Shown piece by piece: positions 9,455 to 18,065 of a DNA stretch of 64,000 bases (its first letter is position 1; the number at the start of each line of letters is the position of its first letter). The stretch covers positions 1,723,501 to 1,787,500 of the forward strand of contig NZ_FXAM01000001.1 in assembly GCF_900155475.1 (NCBI RefSeq). Direction: 5' to 3'. Under the pieces are notes generated by a model. That model was given only the letters and a program-made list of their open reading frames with translations. It had not been told where the DNA came from and did no database searches. The stretch comes from Methylomagnum ishizawai. GTDB taxonomy: Bacteria > Pseudomonadota > Gammaproteobacteria > Methylococcales > Methylococcaceae. The translations under genes were made by a program, and so were the position numbers.

Positions 9455-10387
9455 CTAGGGTTGCCGCGCCTCGCCGGAATTGGGGTCGATCATCAGCCCG
9501 GAGCTGTCCACCGCCTCGAAGGCATCGCCTTTGACGCCGCCCAGGAGATGCAGGAGGTCGTTGTCCCAGCGCGGGTCCGGCACGCCGGTCACATACCAAT
9601 CCGAGCCGTTGTCGGCCAGGATCAGGCCATAGCGTTTCATCGCGGTCAGGAGTACCTGCGCTTGCGACGGATAGCTGCTGATATCGTAGCCGCGCTTGAG
9701 CCGGAACCTGAGTCCCATCGGTGGGAGGCTGGGATCGTCCGGGGCGCTGGTCTGGTGGCGGGCGGGCCAGACATGGCCGCGGGTGATATGGGCGGTGAAG
9801 CGCAGGGCGTGTTTGATCGCGCCTTTCGCCACCTCGTCATAACGCGCCAACCCTGGCAGGATGGGCAGGCCCGCCGCGTCGGCGGAGGTCCAGCCGTCCG
9901 GGCGGAGTGGGTTGCCACCCAGGTTGAAGATCGCCCCCGAACCCGCCCGCCAGGCCCCGGCGTTGGTTTTCTTGGTGTTCCAGGTTTCGTAGAGCAGGCA
10001 GCTATCGCGGTCCAGGATCAGCATATGGTGGTCGCTGGGATATTCGAGCTTGGGTTTGTTCGGAATGGGGTAGGGGCCGGGGTCGCTTTGACCGCTGTAT
10101 TGGAAGCCGATGGCTACGGGCGCTTGGGTCGCCCGCACCACGTTGTAGGGGATGCCGATGGGACCGCCGTCCCAGTTGCCCGAGCCGAAGTCCATGTGGA
10201 GTCCGGTGGTCCGGCCCAGGGTGTCGATGTATTGCTTGGACAGGGGATGGACCGGCAGCTTGTCGATGCGGGTGTTCCAGATGTTGTTGGCGGGGAGCAT
10301 CGGGCAGCCGTTCAGGCTGGGCGCGGCGGTCGCGGGGCCGGACGTGATCAAAACGGCGATAAGGACGAATGGGGATGGACGGGACAT
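9455..10387 (-). CDS. Conserved secreted protein of unknown function
   Basis: The start at ATG 10385-10387 gives 310 residues, with GGAGA seven bases upstream and a signal peptide ending around GPATAAPS. The mature part contains CPMLPANNIWN, GSGNWDGGPIGIPYN, HHMLILDRDSCLLYETW, GAIFNLGG, GWTSADAAGLPILPGL, RFTAHITRGHVWPARHQT and GLILADNGSDWYVTG. These blocks resemble a widely distributed family of secreted bacterial hypothetical proteins that I recognise by pattern but not by name; no tested function is known to me. The paired Asp/His-rich motifs and the conserved Trp/Tyr suggest a carbohydrate-active or binding fold, which is only a guess. It is divergent from the VOC-like gene at 10540. Confidence 0.7.
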   Translation of the reverse strand: MSRPSPFVLIAVLITSGPATAAPSLNGCPMLPANNIWNTRIDKLPVHPLSKQYIDTLGRTTGLHMDFGSGNWDGGPIGIPYNVVRATQAPVAIGFQYSGQSDPGPYPIPNKPKLEYPSDHHMLILDRDSCLLYETWNTKKTNAGAWRAGSGAIFNLGGNPLRPDGWTSADAAGLPILPGLARYDEVAKGAIKHALRFTAHITRGHVWPARHQTSAPDDPSLPPMGLRFRLKRGYDISSYPSQAQVLLTAMKRYGLILADNGSDWYVTGVPDPRWDNDLLHLLGGVKGDAFEAVDSSGLMIDPNSGEARQP

Positions 10388-10539
10388 GGCGGTTCTCCGA
10401 GGGACGGGAAAGCCGCGGAGTTTAGGTGGCCTGCGCAACGTCGTTCGGGACCGATTTCCCAAATCCGGCAAGGAAGCGTAGTAGGATGGCCGGCGCAAGC
10501 CGCTTTATCTTTCATCAGCGCCAATCTCAGGAGGCAAGT

Positions 10540-11004
10540 ATGATCCATCATTTTTCCCTGGCCGCCCGCGATCCTGGGCGGGTCGCCGGAGTGTTGGCCG
10601 AAGTCATCGGCGGCCAGGTGTTCGATTTCAGCCCGTTTCCGGGCAGCCGCATCGTGGTCGCCGACGACGGGCACGGCACGGCGATAGAGGTCTACCCGTT
10701 GGGTTTGGAACTGGCTCCCGGCACGGGGTCCGATCCGGTCCATGGCATCGACAATCCCGGCCCTTCCGATTTCACCGCGACCCATGCCGCCCTTTCGGTG
10801 GCCTTGGACGAGGTGGCGCTGTTGGAGATCGCCCATCGGGAAGGCTGGCGGGCGGTGGTCTGTGCCCGGACGGCGGAATTCCGGGTGGTCGAGTTCTGGC
10901 TGGAAAACCGGGTGATGCTCGAATTCCTGACGCCGGAGATGGCGCGGGATTATTTGCGGGCGATAGCGCCGGATAATTTTGAGCGGGCGCGGCGGGAAGC
11001 GTAG
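10540..11004 (+). CDS. VOC/glyoxalase-fold-like protein
   Basis: A 154-residue protein whose start at ATG 10540 follows a strong CAGGAGG ribosome binding site by six bases. MIHHFSLAARDPGRVAGVLAEVIGG at the N-terminus resembles the opening beta strand and helix of vicinal-oxygen-chelate domains (H3 as a possible metal ligand), and FRVVEFWLENRVMLEFLTPEM near the C-terminus resembles the closing strand with a Glu ligand. It could be a dioxygenase/lyase-type enzyme or a non-catalytic member. The substrate cannot be read from the sequence. The gene is convergent with the Septu nuclease gene, whose stop is only 19 bases away. Confidence 0.6.
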   Translation: MIHHFSLAARDPGRVAGVLAEVIGGQVFDFSPFPGSRIVVADDGHGTAIEVYPLGLELAPGTGSDPVHGIDNPGPSDFTATHAALSVALDEVALLEIAHREGWRAVVCARTAEFRVVEFWLENRVMLEFLTPEMARDYLRAIAPDNFERARREA

Positions 11005-11023
11005 GATCAAACCCTCCAGGCTT

Positions 11024-11770
11024 TTATCGATTTATCGAAAAATCCGCCATGCATTTTTCCCAGATGAGTGGGTGTTGTTCACGCAAATCCTTGAAAGGGG
11101 GATGATGCTGTCCGGTTCCTATAAATATCCAGCCTAGTAGGCCATGCTCATCGTCGGCGGATAAGGATTCGAGCAGGTGGCTGGCGGAAAACGATGGGTT
11201 TTCCAGGAAATTATCGATAATGCGCGAAAGCCTGCGCAGCGTCTTCAAATATCCAGCCTCGAGCGCTTCCCGCCGATCCAAATGTAGGGTTTCCACGGTT
11301 TTCTCGCCTTTTGGCGACCAGGCATTGATCCGAGGATCGAACCGCGCCTTGATATGGCCAGTTTCAGGGATGAAATCTAGGTGTTCCCAAGGTTCTTCCT
11401 TGGTGGGGTCGATCAAGAGCGGACGTTTTCCATCGGTGGGGAAACGATTGCCTTTCAGTCGCCCGCACTCGGTGCAACATAACAACAGGTTCCGCCAGCG
11501 GAACATCCGTTTATGGTGGAGGGCTTTGGGCCTGAAATGCTCGATATCCGAGCCGTGCGAATCCAAGCAATACATGCAGCGTTCGCGGGAGCCCATCATT
11601 TTTTGAAGGGTTTTTAGCACCGCTTGCATGGTTTGGGTTTTCCGGGCGCTTTTCCATTCCTTTTCAATATCCAATACCCCAGCTTCGGCTTTACGGTTGG
11701 TATTTTTTTGGCACCGGCCCAAATACGCCACGGCCTTTTTGCCTAAAGGCAGGCGTTTCACACGCCGCAT
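11024..11770 (-). CDS. ptuB: HNH endonuclease of a Septu-type defence system
   Basis: A 248-residue protein with an HNH/zinc-ribbon nuclease core: C65-x2-C68, then DIEHFRPK (D75, E77, H78), then RWRNLLLCCTECGRLKGNRFP (N94, C99/C102, N108). This is the C-x2-C ... D-x-E-H-F ... N-L-x3-C-x2-C-x-x-x-K-G arrangement of PtuB and related effectors. The start codon lies three bases after the stop of the ATPase gene 11774-13069, so both are read from one transcript with translational coupling likely. In known Septu systems PtuB is the DNA-cleaving partner held by PtuA. Codons and base composition are clearly more AT-rich than in flanking genes, suggesting transfer. Confidence 0.8.
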   Translation of the reverse strand: MRRVKRLPLGKKAVAYLGRCQKNTNRKAEAGVLDIEKEWKSARKTQTMQAVLKTLQKMMGSRERCMYCLDSHGSDIEHFRPKALHHKRMFRWRNLLLCCTECGRLKGNRFPTDGKRPLLIDPTKEEPWEHLDFIPETGHIKARFDPRINAWSPKGEKTVETLHLDRREALEAGYLKTLRRLSRIIDNFLENPSFSASHLLESLSADDEHGLLGWIFIGTGQHHPPFKDLREQHPLIWEKCMADFSINR

Positions 11771-11773
11771 GGT

Positions 11774-13069
11774 TTATAGTTCCTCGGGATTCTTGGCGAA
11801 TATTTCGAGTTGCTTGAACCGGCTTTCTTCTTCCTTGGTGAAGCTTCCGCCGCCACGCTTTTTGGCTTGCAACTTGGAATACTCAGCCCGGTTTTCGACC
11901 ACACGGGGCGAGCGGGTATTTTTTAGATTGAATGCCGGACTAAGTAGAATCGTATCGGGCCTGGATATAACCACTTTTTGATATTCTTCGGGGGTTAAGG
12001 CGCGTGGCCGTTCGTCGCTGCCCGGTTCCGGCAGAACGAAGAGCCCATTGGGGTCCGCCGCTTGGCAGATCAACGGGCTATGGCTGGTGACGAGGAATTG
12101 GATGTTCGGAAAATGCCGGGTCAGCCAAAAGCCGATTTCCCGCTGCCATTCCGGGTGCAGATGGGCGTCGATTTCGTCTATTAAAACCACGCCGCTGCGC
12201 TTGATGATCACCTTGCCGTCGATTGTATCGAATAAACCATCGCTGCCATATTTGTTGATTAAATGCCGAACTATATCGGCTAGCAAGGCCAAGGCGGCAC
12301 GATAACCATCGCTCATTTCGCTCCAGGCCAATCTTACCCCGTTTCTATCCTTAAGCCATAACCCATCTGAATCGACCCGATCCGCGCTGATTTGGTTGGG
12401 CATCAAATCATCGTTGAGCAGTTGCAGCAATAATTCCAATTGCGCTTTTTCTTCCGCTTTGTTTTCCAGCGCTTTATGATTTAGATTTCTGAGCCATAAA
12501 TCGACTTCGGCCAAAGAGGCAGCTTCTTGGAACATGGTGACAAAACGTTCTGTCATCGGCGCGACCATTTGCCTTGTCGCGTCTGGCGAAGCACCGAATA
12601 CCCGGCGGAAAGGACCATAACCGCAGGAGAACCAGCCTTTGGCATCCAATGACCATATGCTGCGTTGAGGAGCGGAATAATTTTTAGCTTTCCTTTCAGG
12701 AATAGCGGTTTGCAACAATGGTTCTTTTTCCCCATTTTCCAATAAGATTTTGGCAGGGAATTTTATAGGAGGATTTCTGCCAGGATCGGATATTGCGTCG
12801 TCGTCCGGGCAGCGGACAATCTCGATTTTGATAAAAGCTTCGTTGGTCGTGCCTTCACGTATCCAGCGGCGAAAACTAGGTTGCAAAGCCCTAGCGGTAT
12901 CCTTCCCGGTCAGGCCAATGGCGATGGCTTTGAGCAGCGTGCTTTTCCCGGAACCATTATCCCCAGTGAATACGGTCCAGCCAGCATAGCGTCCGCCATC
13001 TCGGGTAAGGTCGAAATCCAATTCCGTGAAGCCACGGATGTTCTTTAAGGTGATCCGGCTGATATACAT
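11774..13069 (-). CDS. ptuA: AAA/ABC-type ATPase of a Septu-type defence system
   Basis: A 431-residue SMC/OLD-like ATPase. It opens with MYISRITLKNIRGF, typical of AAA_15/AAA_21 ATPases. Walker A is GDNGSGKST (36-44), the signature-like motif is WSEMSDGYRAAL (249-260), Walker B is VVLIDEID (294-301) and the H-loop is VTSHSP (H330). The length and the directly following HNH nuclease match PtuA of Septu, where PtuA assembles into a ring that binds and controls PtuB. No reverse transcriptase or retron RNA is visible nearby, so this is not the retron-linked version. A 12-bp inverted repeat at 13105-13140 separates the pair from the aldehyde dehydrogenase gene upstream. Low GC marks it as a likely acquired module. 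Confidence 0.8.
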   Translation of the reverse strand: MYISRITLKNIRGFTELDFDLTRDGGRYAGWTVFTGDNGSGKSTLLKAIAIGLTGKDTARALQPSFRRWIREGTTNEAFIKIEIVRCPDDDAISDPGRNPPIKFPAKILLENGEKEPLLQTAIPERKAKNYSAPQRSIWSLDAKGWFSCGYGPFRRVFGASPDATRQMVAPMTERFVTMFQEAASLAEVDLWLRNLNHKALENKAEEKAQLELLLQLLNDDLMPNQISADRVDSDGLWLKDRNGVRLAWSEMSDGYRAALALLADIVRHLINKYGSDGLFDTIDGKVIIKRSGVVLIDEIDAHLHPEWQREIGFWLTRHFPNIQFLVTSHSPLICQAADPNGLFVLPEPGSDERPRALTPEEYQKVVISRPDTILLSPAFNLKNTRSPRVVENRAEYSKLQAKKRGGGSFTKEEESRFKQLEIFAKNPEEL

Positions 13070-13104
13070 AATCGCCTGGGTGGATAAGGGTTAGCGTGGT
13101 GGGT

Positions 13105-13140
13105 TTTCCCGCCATTACTGGTGTGTGGAATGGCGGGAAA
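13105..13140. terminator. Strong hairpin between aldehyde dehydrogenase and ptuAB
   Basis: A perfect 12-bp inverted repeat (TTTCCCGCCATT / AATGGCGGGAAA) with a 12-base loop lies 10 bases past the aldehyde dehydrogenase stop and 36 bases before the ptuA start. It probably ends the upstream transcript; there is no long T tract. Confidence 0.55.
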
Positions 13141-13149
13141 TCCAAGATT

Positions 13150-14610
13150 TTATAAAGCCACCGTCACCGTCTTGACCTCGATATAATTCTCCAAGGCATA
13201 GCTGCCCAATTCCCGCCCGATCCCCGACATCTTGAACCCGCCGAACGGCGCGGCGGCGTCGAACACGTCATAGCAATTCACCCACACCGTCCCGGCCTTC
13301 AACTCGGCGGCGAGGCGGTGGGCCTTGCCGATATCCCGCGTCCACATGGCGGCGGCGAGGCCGTACAAGCTGCAATTGCCACGGGCGATGACCTCGTCCA
13401 CATCCTTGAACGGAATCACCGACAGCACCGGCCCGAAGATTTCTTCCTGGGCGATGGTCATGCCGTCGTCCACATCGGCGAACACTGTCGGTTCGATGAA
13501 ATAACCGCGCTCGCCAACCCGCCCGCCGCCGCGCACCAACTTCGCGCCTTGCTCGCGGCCCGTTTGGATGTAACCCATGATCTTGTCGAATTGCTCCTGG
13601 CTGACCTGCGGGCCTTGGGTGGTGTTGGGATCGAAGGGGTCGCCCACGATTTGCCGGGCGGTGCGGGTGGCGACCCGCTCCACGAATTCGTCGTAGACCT
13701 TCTGTTCCACGAACAGCCGCGAACCGGCGCAGCAGCATTGCCCCTGGTTGAAGAACAGCCCGAAGAACGCGCCCTCGACGGCGGCGTCCAGGTCGCTGTC
13801 GGCGAACACGATGTTCGGGCTTTTGCCACCGAGTTCCAGGGTGACGCGCTTGAGGTTGGAGCGGGCGGCGGCCTGCATGATGATCTTGCCGACCTCGGTC
13901 GAGCCGGTGAACGCCACCTTGTCGATGTCCATGTGTTCGGCGATGGCCGCGCCCGCCGTCGGCCCGAAGCCGGAAATCAGGTTGATGACCCCCGGCGGGA
14001 AGCCCGCTTCCATGGCTAATTCGCCCATCCGCAGCGCCGACAGCGGCGTCTGCTCGGCGGTTTTCATCACGATGGTGCAACCCGCCGCCAGCGCCGGACC
14101 CCATTTCCAGGCCAGCATCAACAGCGGGAAATTCCAAGGGATAATCTGTCCGACCACGCCCACCGGCTCGTGCCGGGTATAGGTGAAGTGGTTGCCGCGG
14201 ATGGGGATGGTCTTGCCTTCCAACTTGTCGGCCCAACCGGCGTAATAGCGCAGGCAATCGATGGCCAGGGGCAGGTCGGCATTGCGGCTGTCACGGATGG
14301 GCTTGCCGTTGTCGAGGGTTTCCAGCGCGGCCAGTTCGTCGATGTGTTGTTCCATCAGATCGGCCAGGCGGTACATGAGGCGTCCGCGTTCGCGGGCGTC
14401 CATCTTGCGCCATGGGCCTTGTTCGAAGGCGCGGCGGGCGGCTGCGACGGCGCGGTCCACGTCTTCCTTGTCACCTTCGGCCACGCGGGCGATGACCGCG
14501 CCGGTGGCGGGGTTCAGGGTCTCGAAAGTCTTGCCGCTGGCGGCGTCTTGCCAGACGCCATCGATCAAGAGTTGGGTTTGGCGGATAGCTACGGGGCTTG
14601 GATTGCTCAT
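13150..14610 (-). CDS. NAD(P)-dependent aldehyde dehydrogenase
   Basis: A 486-residue member of the aldehyde dehydrogenase superfamily, class 1/2-like. The cofactor motifs are PWNFPLL (158-164) and FTGSTEVG (234-241). The general base is E259 in LELGGKSPN and the catalytic thiol is C293 within NQGQCCCAG. The C-terminal [14 protein letters not shown] block is typical of class 1/2 enzymes such as phenylacetaldehyde, acetaldehyde or betaine-aldehyde dehydrogenases. The substrate cannot be decided. The three consecutive cysteines at 292-294 also occur in other class 1 enzymes. The gene is divergent from the Ycf46-like ATPase gene (131 bases apart). Confidence 0.9.
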   Translation of the reverse strand: MSNPSPVAIRQTQLLIDGVWQDAASGKTFETLNPATGAVIARVAEGDKEDVDRAVAAARRAFEQGPWRKMDARERGRLMYRLADLMEQHIDELAALETLDNGKPIRDSRNADLPLAIDCLRYYAGWADKLEGKTIPIRGNHFTYTRHEPVGVVGQIIPWNFPLLMLAWKWGPALAAGCTIVMKTAEQTPLSALRMGELAMEAGFPPGVINLISGFGPTAGAAIAEHMDIDKVAFTGSTEVGKIIMQAAARSNLKRVTLELGGKSPNIVFADSDLDAAVEGAFFGLFFNQGQCCCAGSRLFVEQKVYDEFVERVATRTARQIVGDPFDPNTTQGPQVSQEQFDKIMGYIQTGREQGAKLVRGGGRVGERGYFIEPTVFADVDDGMTIAQEEIFGPVLSVIPFKDVDEVIARGNCSLYGLAAAMWTRDIGKAHRLAAELKAGTVWVNCYDVFDAAAPFGGFKMSGIGRELGSYALENYIEVKTVTVAL

Positions 14611-14741
14611 GGCTTGCTCGCTAGGGCTGGGGTTGTAAGCGGCGGGTTAGGGTCTCCCGCTCTGTCCGGGCCGCGATTTTTTTACAATCGCCGCCCTCGA
14701 ATCTGAGAGCATATAGCGTCCCAAATCATTCGGAAATCGCC

Positions 14742-16232
14742 ATGAACGACGAATTGATCGCCCGCATCAAAAAAGGCCTCGCGTCCCGCTATCCCTTGTT
14801 CTATGTGTTGTGCCGGGAAGAGGAGCGGCTGGAAAGCGTCCTCGGCCATGTTTCCCGGATGCACTACCAGGATAACCGTCCGGTGGTGTCCTGGTCGGCC
14901 TCGCGGGGTTTCCGCAACCTGGGGAAAAAGGAACTGGCCCATAACGATCCCTTGCAAGCCTTGAACGCCATCCTCAACGCCGAACAGGACGGGTTTTTCC
15001 TGCTCAAGGATTTGCCCGCCCTGTTCGATAGCCAGCCCTTGGTCTTGCGCGGCCTGCGCGATCTTTATACCGAGCTGGGTGATAAGAACCGCGCCGTCTT
15101 CATTTCCTATCCCGAGTTGAAATTGCCGGAAGGCTTGAAGGACCAGGTGTTCATGGTGGATTTGGGCAGTCCTGGCGAAGCCGAAATCCTGGAATATCTC
15201 AAGGCGGTGGATACCAAACTGGAGTTGAAGGGGAGTTTCTCCGAGGATTGGTTTTTCCGTGCCGCCAACGCCATGAAGGGCATGACCTTGAACGAGGTGC
15301 GGCATTTGTTATTGCGCCTGATCCGCGAAAAGCGTTTCGATATCGAGGGTGCCCTGCCGGAAATCTACGAGGAAAAAACCCTCTCCTTGCTCAAAGAGGG
15401 CTGTTTGCAATTCGTGCCGAAAATCATCCCGGTGGAGAAGGTCGGCGGCTTGGATATTCTCAAGGAATGGGTTTTGAGCCGGAAATCCTTATTCAACAAG
15501 CAAGCCTTCGATGCGGGAGCGCCTTTGCCCGCCGGTATCCTGTTCATGGGCGTCAGCGGTTGCGGCAAGAGTATGGCGGCCAAGGTGATCGCCAGCGCTT
15601 GGAACCTGCCGCTGGTGCGCCTGGATATGAATTTGGTGATGTCGGGTGCCTATGGTTCGCCCGAGTATGCCTTCGACCACGCGGTGAAGGTGGCCCAGAA
15701 TATCTCGCCCATCGTGCTGTGGATCGACGAGATGGAGAACAGCTTCGGCTATGACGAAATGTCGGGCAGCAGCGGCGGCAATAACAGCATCTTTTCCAGC
15801 TTCCTGACCTGGATGCAGGAAAAGCCGCCCAGCGTGTTCGTGGTCGCCACCGCCAACCGTATCCAGAAACTCCCGGCGGAAATCATCCGTAAAGGCCGTT
15901 TCGACGAGCTATTCTTCCTGGATTTGCCCAGCGACGAGGAGCGGCGGGCGATTTGGGGTATCCATCTCAGGAATTACGGGGTCGATCCCGAAGCTTTGAA
16001 CATGAATTTCCTGTCGGCTTTGACCAAGGATTGGAGCGGGGCCGAGATCGAGCAGGCGGTGAAATCCTCGCGCATCCGCGCCCAGAGCGAGGGTCGGGAA
16101 TTGGCCGAGAAGGATATCACCCATGTCACCGGGCGCATGGTGCCCTTGTCGCGGACCATGGAGGAGCAGATCAAGGCTTTGCGGCAGTGGTCGAAGACGC
16201 GGGCCACGCCTGCGTCCAGGGTGGAAGGTTAG
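14742..16232 (+). CDS. Ycf46-like AAA+ ATPase
   Basis: A 496-residue AAA+ protein. Residues 1-225 form an N-terminal domain of the Ycf46 type (start MNDELIARIKKGLASRYP, FLLKDLPALF, VFISYPELKLP). The AAA core has Walker A GVSGCGKS (270-277), Walker B IVLWIDEME (324-332), a sensor-1-like ATANR and the arginine-finger region EIIRKGRFDELFFLDLP. Related proteins are found in cyanobacteria, algal plastids and some autotrophs and methylotrophs; a role in photosynthesis or CO2 use has been proposed for cyanobacterial members. No function is shown here by context: the neighbours are an aldehyde dehydrogenase and a phosphate transporter. Confidence 0.82.
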   Translation: MNDELIARIKKGLASRYPLFYVLCREEERLESVLGHVSRMHYQDNRPVVSWSASRGFRNLGKKELAHNDPLQALNAILNAEQDGFFLLKDLPALFDSQPLVLRGLRDLYTELGDKNRAVFISYPELKLPEGLKDQVFMVDLGSPGEAEILEYLKAVDTKLELKGSFSEDWFFRAANAMKGMTLNEVRHLLLRLIREKRFDIEGALPEIYEEKTLSLLKEGCLQFVPKIIPVEKVGGLDILKEWVLSRKSLFNKQAFDAGAPLPAGILFMGVSGCGKSMAAKVIASAWNLPLVRLDMNLVMSGAYGSPEYAFDHAVKVAQNISPIVLWIDEMENSFGYDEMSGSSGGNNSIFSSFLTWMQEKPPSVFVVATANRIQKLPAEIIRKGRFDELFFLDLPSDEERRAIWGIHLRNYGVDPEALNMNFLSALTKDWSGAEIEQAVKSSRIRAQSEGRELAEKDITHVTGRMVPLSRTMEEQIKALRQWSKTRATPASRVEG

Positions 16233-16305
16233 TCTCGCAGGGTAGGGCGACCCGTGCGCTGGTTCCCCAACTCTGCTTGTGAGTCAGCGAACGGACCATT
16301 TGTTT

Positions 16306-16335
16306 TCAAAATCAAAATCAAGATCAAGATCAAGA
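16306..16335 (+). repeat. Five-copy TCAA(A/G)A hexamer directly before the phosphate transporter start
   Basis: Two copies of TCAAAA and three of TCAAGA run in tandem and end two bases before the ATG at 16338. They occupy the position where a ribosome binding site would be expected; the AAGA of the last unit is the only purine-rich match. Copy-number change would alter spacing by steps of six. Confidence 0.8.
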
Positions 16336-16337
16336 CG

Positions 16338-17948
16338 ATGAATAGCGATAGCTCCTCCATAGCCGCCGCCACGGCCACGGGCCGTCCCGACCTCGACCAA
16401 CGGGCGCGCCCGGCCACCGGTTGGGTCTTCCTCGGGCTGCTGGTCGGTGGCCTGCTGTTCACCGGCTACAACCTTTTCCACGATGTGACCGCGCCCAGCG
16501 TCGGTACCCTGGCTTGGCTACCCTTCCTGCTGCTGGGGGTCGCCCTGTTCATCGCCCTGGGTTTCGAGTTCGTCAACGGTTTCCACGACACCGCCAACGC
16601 CGTGGCCACGGTGATCTATACCCATTCCCTGCCGCCGCTGGTCGCCGTGTTGTGGTCGGGCACCTTCAACTTCCTCGGCGTTCTGGTATCCAGCGGCACG
16701 GTGGCTTTCGGCATCATCGCGCTGTTGCCGGTGGAGCTGATCCTACAAGTCGGTTCCAACGCCGGTTTCGCGATGGTGTTCGCCTTGCTCATCGCCGCCA
16801 TTATTTGGAATCTCGGCACCTGGTGGTTGGGCCTGCCCGCCTCGTCCTCGCATACCATGGTCGGTTCCATCGTCGGCGTCGGGGTCGCCAATGCGCTGAT
16901 GCACGGGCGCGCCGGTACCGGCGGCGTGGATTGGTCGCAGGTCGCCAAGGTGGGTTATTCCCTGCTGTTGTCGCCGATCATCGGCTTTTGCTGCGCCGCG
17001 CTGTTGTTGCTGGCCTTGCGGGCGTTGGTGAAGCACCCCGAACTCTACCAACAACCCCAGGACCGGCAGCCGCCGCCCTGGTGGGTGCGCAGCTTGTTGA
17101 TCCTGACCTGTACCGGGGTTTCCTTCGCCCATGGTTCCAATGATGGCCAGAAGGGCATGGGCCTCATCATGTTGATCCTGGTGGGCACGGTGCCGACCGC
17201 CTATGCCCTGAACCACGCCATGCCGCCCGACCAGATGACCCAGTTCGTCGCCCTGGCGCAGGCCACCCAGCGGGCCGTGGCGGATGCGGCACCCGGTCCG
17301 GCACCCGCCGATCCGCGTGCCGCGCTGGCCGATTACGTGCGTACCCATAACCCGGTGCCGGAAACCTTGCCGGCCCTGGCGGCCCTGGCCGGGGACATCG
17401 GTATCCAAGTGAAGCGGCACGGCCATCTCGACCAGATGCCGACGGCGGCGGTGACCAATGTCCGCAACGACATGTATCTGGTTTCGGAAACCATCCGCTT
17501 GTTGGAAAAATCCGGTTCGGCGGCGCTGGGGGCCGATGCCGGGGAGAACTTACAGGCGTTCAAACAATCCATCGACGCGGCCACCAAATTCATCCCGACC
17601 TGGGTGAAAGTGGCGGTGGCCATCGCGCTGGGCTTGGGGACGCTGGTGGGCTGGAAGCGCATCGTGGTCACGGTGGGGGAGAAGATCGGCAAGAGCCACC
17701 TGACCTATGGCCAGGGGGCGGTGGCGGAAGTGGTGGCGATGTTGACTATCGGCGAGGCCGATGCTTTCGGCCTGCCGGTATCCACCACCCATGTGTTGTC
17801 CTCGGGGGTGGCCGGCACCATGGCGGTGAGCGGTTCCGGCCTGCAATTCGCCACCCTCCGCAATCTGATGCTGGCCTGGGTGCTGACCCTGCCGGCGGCG
17901 ATCACGCTGTCGGCCTGCCTGTATTGGATGTTCGCGCAGTGGTTATAG
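16338..17948 (+). CDS. PiT-family inorganic phosphate transporter
   Basis: A 536-residue inner-membrane protein that imports phosphate, probably as a metal-phosphate complex by proton symport. Both PHO4-family signature repeats are seen: GFEFVNGFHDTANAVAT in the first half and GVSFAHGSNDGQKGMGL in the second, plus STTHVLSSGV near the C-terminus. About ten hydrophobic segments are present, split by a hydrophilic loop (about residues 305-420) containing a Pro/Ala-rich part. The ATG at 16338 was chosen because it gives a normal N-terminus; translation from upstream alternatives would read the hexamer repeat as Lys-Ile repeats. It follows the Ycf46-like gene by 105 bases and may be a separate unit. 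Confidence 0.88.
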   Translation: MNSDSSSIAAATATGRPDLDQRARPATGWVFLGLLVGGLLFTGYNLFHDVTAPSVGTLAWLPFLLLGVALFIALGFEFVNGFHDTANAVATVIYTHSLPPLVAVLWSGTFNFLGVLVSSGTVAFGIIALLPVELILQVGSNAGFAMVFALLIAAIIWNLGTWWLGLPASSSHTMVGSIVGVGVANALMHGRAGTGGVDWSQVAKVGYSLLLSPIIGFCCAALLLLALRALVKHPELYQQPQDRQPPPWWVRSLLILTCTGVSFAHGSNDGQKGMGLIMLILVGTVPTAYALNHAMPPDQMTQFVALAQATQRAVADAAPGPAPADPRAALADYVRTHNPVPETLPALAALAGDIGIQVKRHGHLDQMPTAAVTNVRNDMYLVSETIRLLEKSGSAALGADAGENLQAFKQSIDAATKFIPTWVKVAVAIALGLGTLVGWKRIVVTVGEKIGKSHLTYGQGAVAEVVAMLTIGEADAFGLPVSTTHVLSSGVAGTMAVSGSGLQFATLRNLMLAWVLTLPAAITLSACLYWMFAQWL

Positions 17949-17988
17949 GCGGGTGCCGGAACCCACCATCAAACAGCCCCCGCCCGAG

Positions 17989-17997
17989 TGGTATCAT
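17989..17997 (+). promoter_or_regulatory. Possible extended -10 promoter for gltX
   Basis: TGGTATCAT fits a TGn-extended -10 element 68 bases before the gltX start. No convincing -35 box lies at the usual distance, as is common for extended -10 promoters. Confidence 0.35.
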
Positions 17998-18065
17998 GCC
18001 GCTTGATTCCAACCATCGGCGTTCCTGGTGGACGCCGATTTGTTTCAAGCACTTAGGCATTTACG

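Noticed and set aside
13070-13149. Retron RNA upstream of ptuA
   Set aside because: The gap is only 80 bases and holds a simple hairpin; no reverse transcriptase is present.
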